Assembly: GCA_019247975.1 (NCBI GenBank)
Contig: JAFBAD010000164.1
Span: forward strand, 1-14,691
Reading direction: 5' to 3'
DNA from: Acidimicrobiia bacterium
GTDB taxonomy: Bacteria; Actinomycetota; Acidimicrobiia; Acidimicrobiales; Iamiaceae
Length of the DNA stretch: 14,691 nucleotides
Shown: piece after piece, positions 13,745 through 14,691 of the stretch
Numbering within the stretch: the first letter of the stretch is position 1
Layout: every line of letters begins with the position of its first letter
Position numbers and translations under genes: made by a program
The notes under the pieces: model-generated
What the model was told of the DNA's origin: nothing
Databases searched by the model: none
Seen by the model: only the letters and a program-made list of their open reading frames with translations

Positions 13745-14691
13745 TCAGCCCGACGTCGATGAACCGGCGGGGACGGTGGTCGTCGACGAGGCGGACGACG
13801 GCCCCTTGGGGGGCACCACCGTACCGGTGCCGCGGTCCCAGTGCCCGTAGCGAGGGTCGACGATCACCTTCGCCGAGTCGAGCAGCTTCTGGACCGCGTC
13901 CTGCTGCTGCTTGGAGGTGATCTGCTGCTTGAGCAGGTCGGACACCTCGGCGTAGGTGCCGGTGCGGCGCTCCAGGATCTGCACGACGAACTGGCCGCCC
14001 GACTGGTTGCTGTAGGGCCCGAGCACGCTGCCGTTCTTCGCGCTCGTGACCTCCTTGGGCAGGACCGACGACGGCAGGCACTGCTTGCCGCCCTGCACCG
14101 CCGCGCCGCTCACCGCCTTGACCGCGCTGGCGAAGGACTGCCCACCGGCCACCCGCAGCTGGATCGTGTTCACCGTCGACGGGTCGGTGATCGTGGCGCC
14201 GACGTAGCACTGCACCTCGAGCTGGTCGGGGTTCGACGCCTTGAGGGCCGTGTACTTCTTGCGGGCCGATCCCTCGTCGGCGGCCAGGAACTTCTGGTAG
14301 GCGGAACCGCGGGCCGCCAGCTCGATCTGGAAGGTCCGGTAGGCCTTGGGGTAGCCCTTGAGCCCGGGGCACCCGGTCTGCTGGGTCGTCGTGCCGCCGC
14401 TCGAGCACAGCGACTGCTCGGCCGAGCTCCGGTCGGAGTCGGCGACGGTGATGTGGTTGGCCTTCAGGGCCAGGCCCAGCAGCTCGTAGCGGATGCGCGA
14501 GCCGAGCAGCTCGGCCGCCGAGGACGCCGACCACGTGTGGTCGACCGACTTGGCCGGGCTGTTGTCGGAGTGGATCGCGTCGGCCCGGGCCGCCTCGGCC
14601 TCGAGGTCCTGGCGCAACGTGTCGCGCGAGATCTCGACCTGACCGACCTTCGCGGCGGGTGGGGTGCCGGCGTCGCAGCCGGCCAGCGTCG
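13745..14691 (-). CDS. Parvulin/SurA-like lipoprotein (partial, N-terminus outside window)
   Basis: The 314 visible residues begin just before a lipobox (TLAGC, Cys codon at 14677-14675), so only the start and most of the signal peptide are missing. The mature protein should be anchored outside the membrane. AAKVGQVEISRDTLRQDL resembles the SurA N-terminal region. A degenerate PpiC-like (parvulin) region follows: the GGQSFASAVKAVS helix, LPKEVTSAKNGSVLGPYSNQSGGQFVVQILERR, then a Lys/Gln-rich helix and a Ser/Thr/Pro-rich tail. It may be a peptidyl-prolyl isomerase or a chaperone that has lost activity. Four internal Cys (in SLCSS, TGCPG, VQCYV and KQCLP) could form two disulfides. A TTG further inside, at 14617, is not the start, because the lipobox lies upstream in frame. 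Confidence 0.78.
   Translation of the reverse strand, partial: TLAGCDAGTPPAAKVGQVEISRDTLRQDLEAEAARADAIHSDNSPAKSVDHTWSASSAAELLGSRIRYELLGLALKANHITVADSDRSSAEQSLCSSGGTTTQQTGCPGLKGYPKAYRTFQIELAARGSAYQKFLAADEGSARKKYTALKASNPDQLEVQCYVGATITDPSTVNTIQLRVAGGQSFASAVKAVSGAAVQGGKQCLPSSVLPKEVTSAKNGSVLGPYSNQSGGQFVVQILERRTGTYAEVSDLLKQQITSKQQQDAVQKLLDSAKVIVDPRYGHWDRGTGTVVPPKGPSSASSTTTVPAGSSTSG

Noticed and set aside
14615..14617. TTG as start of the parvulin-like gene
   Set aside because: The same frame continues upstream through a lipobox (LAGC), so the true start lies beyond 14691.

Overview
This is a high-GC window with GTG starts, tight gene overlaps and a gene order I recognise from Actinobacteria: a parvulin-like lipoprotein, mazG, eno, a DivIC/FtsB-type protein, a DUF501 protein and a short Ppx. 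In mycobacteria mazG, eno, the DivIC-like gene, DUF501 and ppx2 lie in the same order. The host is therefore an actinobacterium. A deep lineage such as Acidimicrobiia is my guess from the mixture of features and is not proven. I see no tRNA, rRNA, CRISPR array, insertion sequence or phage gene.

Layout. Positions 1-1316 (minus strand) hold the N-terminal part of an AMP-forming acyl-CoA synthetase of the acetyl-CoA synthetase type, cut by the window edge. A 176-bp divergent control region (1317-1492) follows, with three small palindromes and a candidate promoter. It feeds a four-gene plus-strand operon (1493-4691): an SsuA/NMT1-like lipoprotein, an SsuB/TauB-like ATPase, a matching permease, and a cysteine-poor Rrf2-type regulator that may control the operon. 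Each of these genes overlaps the next by 4 or 8 bp. The regulator's 3' end runs 32 bp into the 3' end of ppx on the other strand.

Positions 4660-6068 (minus) hold DUF501 and ppx, with a GTGA stop/start overlap. Positions 6094-10739 (plus) hold three genes that I read as a cell-surface glycan cassette: a small secreted, membrane-anchored protein; a protein with a QueC-like PP-loop and zinc-site pattern plus a possible glycosyltransferase-like tail; and a 776-residue fusion of a coiled coil, a GT2 glycosyltransferase and a polysaccharide pyruvyl transferase. This cassette lies in the opposite orientation between the DivIC-like gene and DUF501, genes that are normally neighbours.

Positions 10758-14691 (minus) resume the housekeeping block: DivIC/FtsB-like, eno, a YabN-type methylase-MazG fusion, and a parvulin-like lipoprotein truncated by the window end.

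The most interesting items are the opposite-strand glycan cassette and its two unusual multidomain proteins, the 25-bp divergent gap at 6069-6093 with overlapping -10-like elements, and the palindromes and alternative leader hairpins ahead of the transporter operon. All functional statements come from motif recognition by eye; no search was run.
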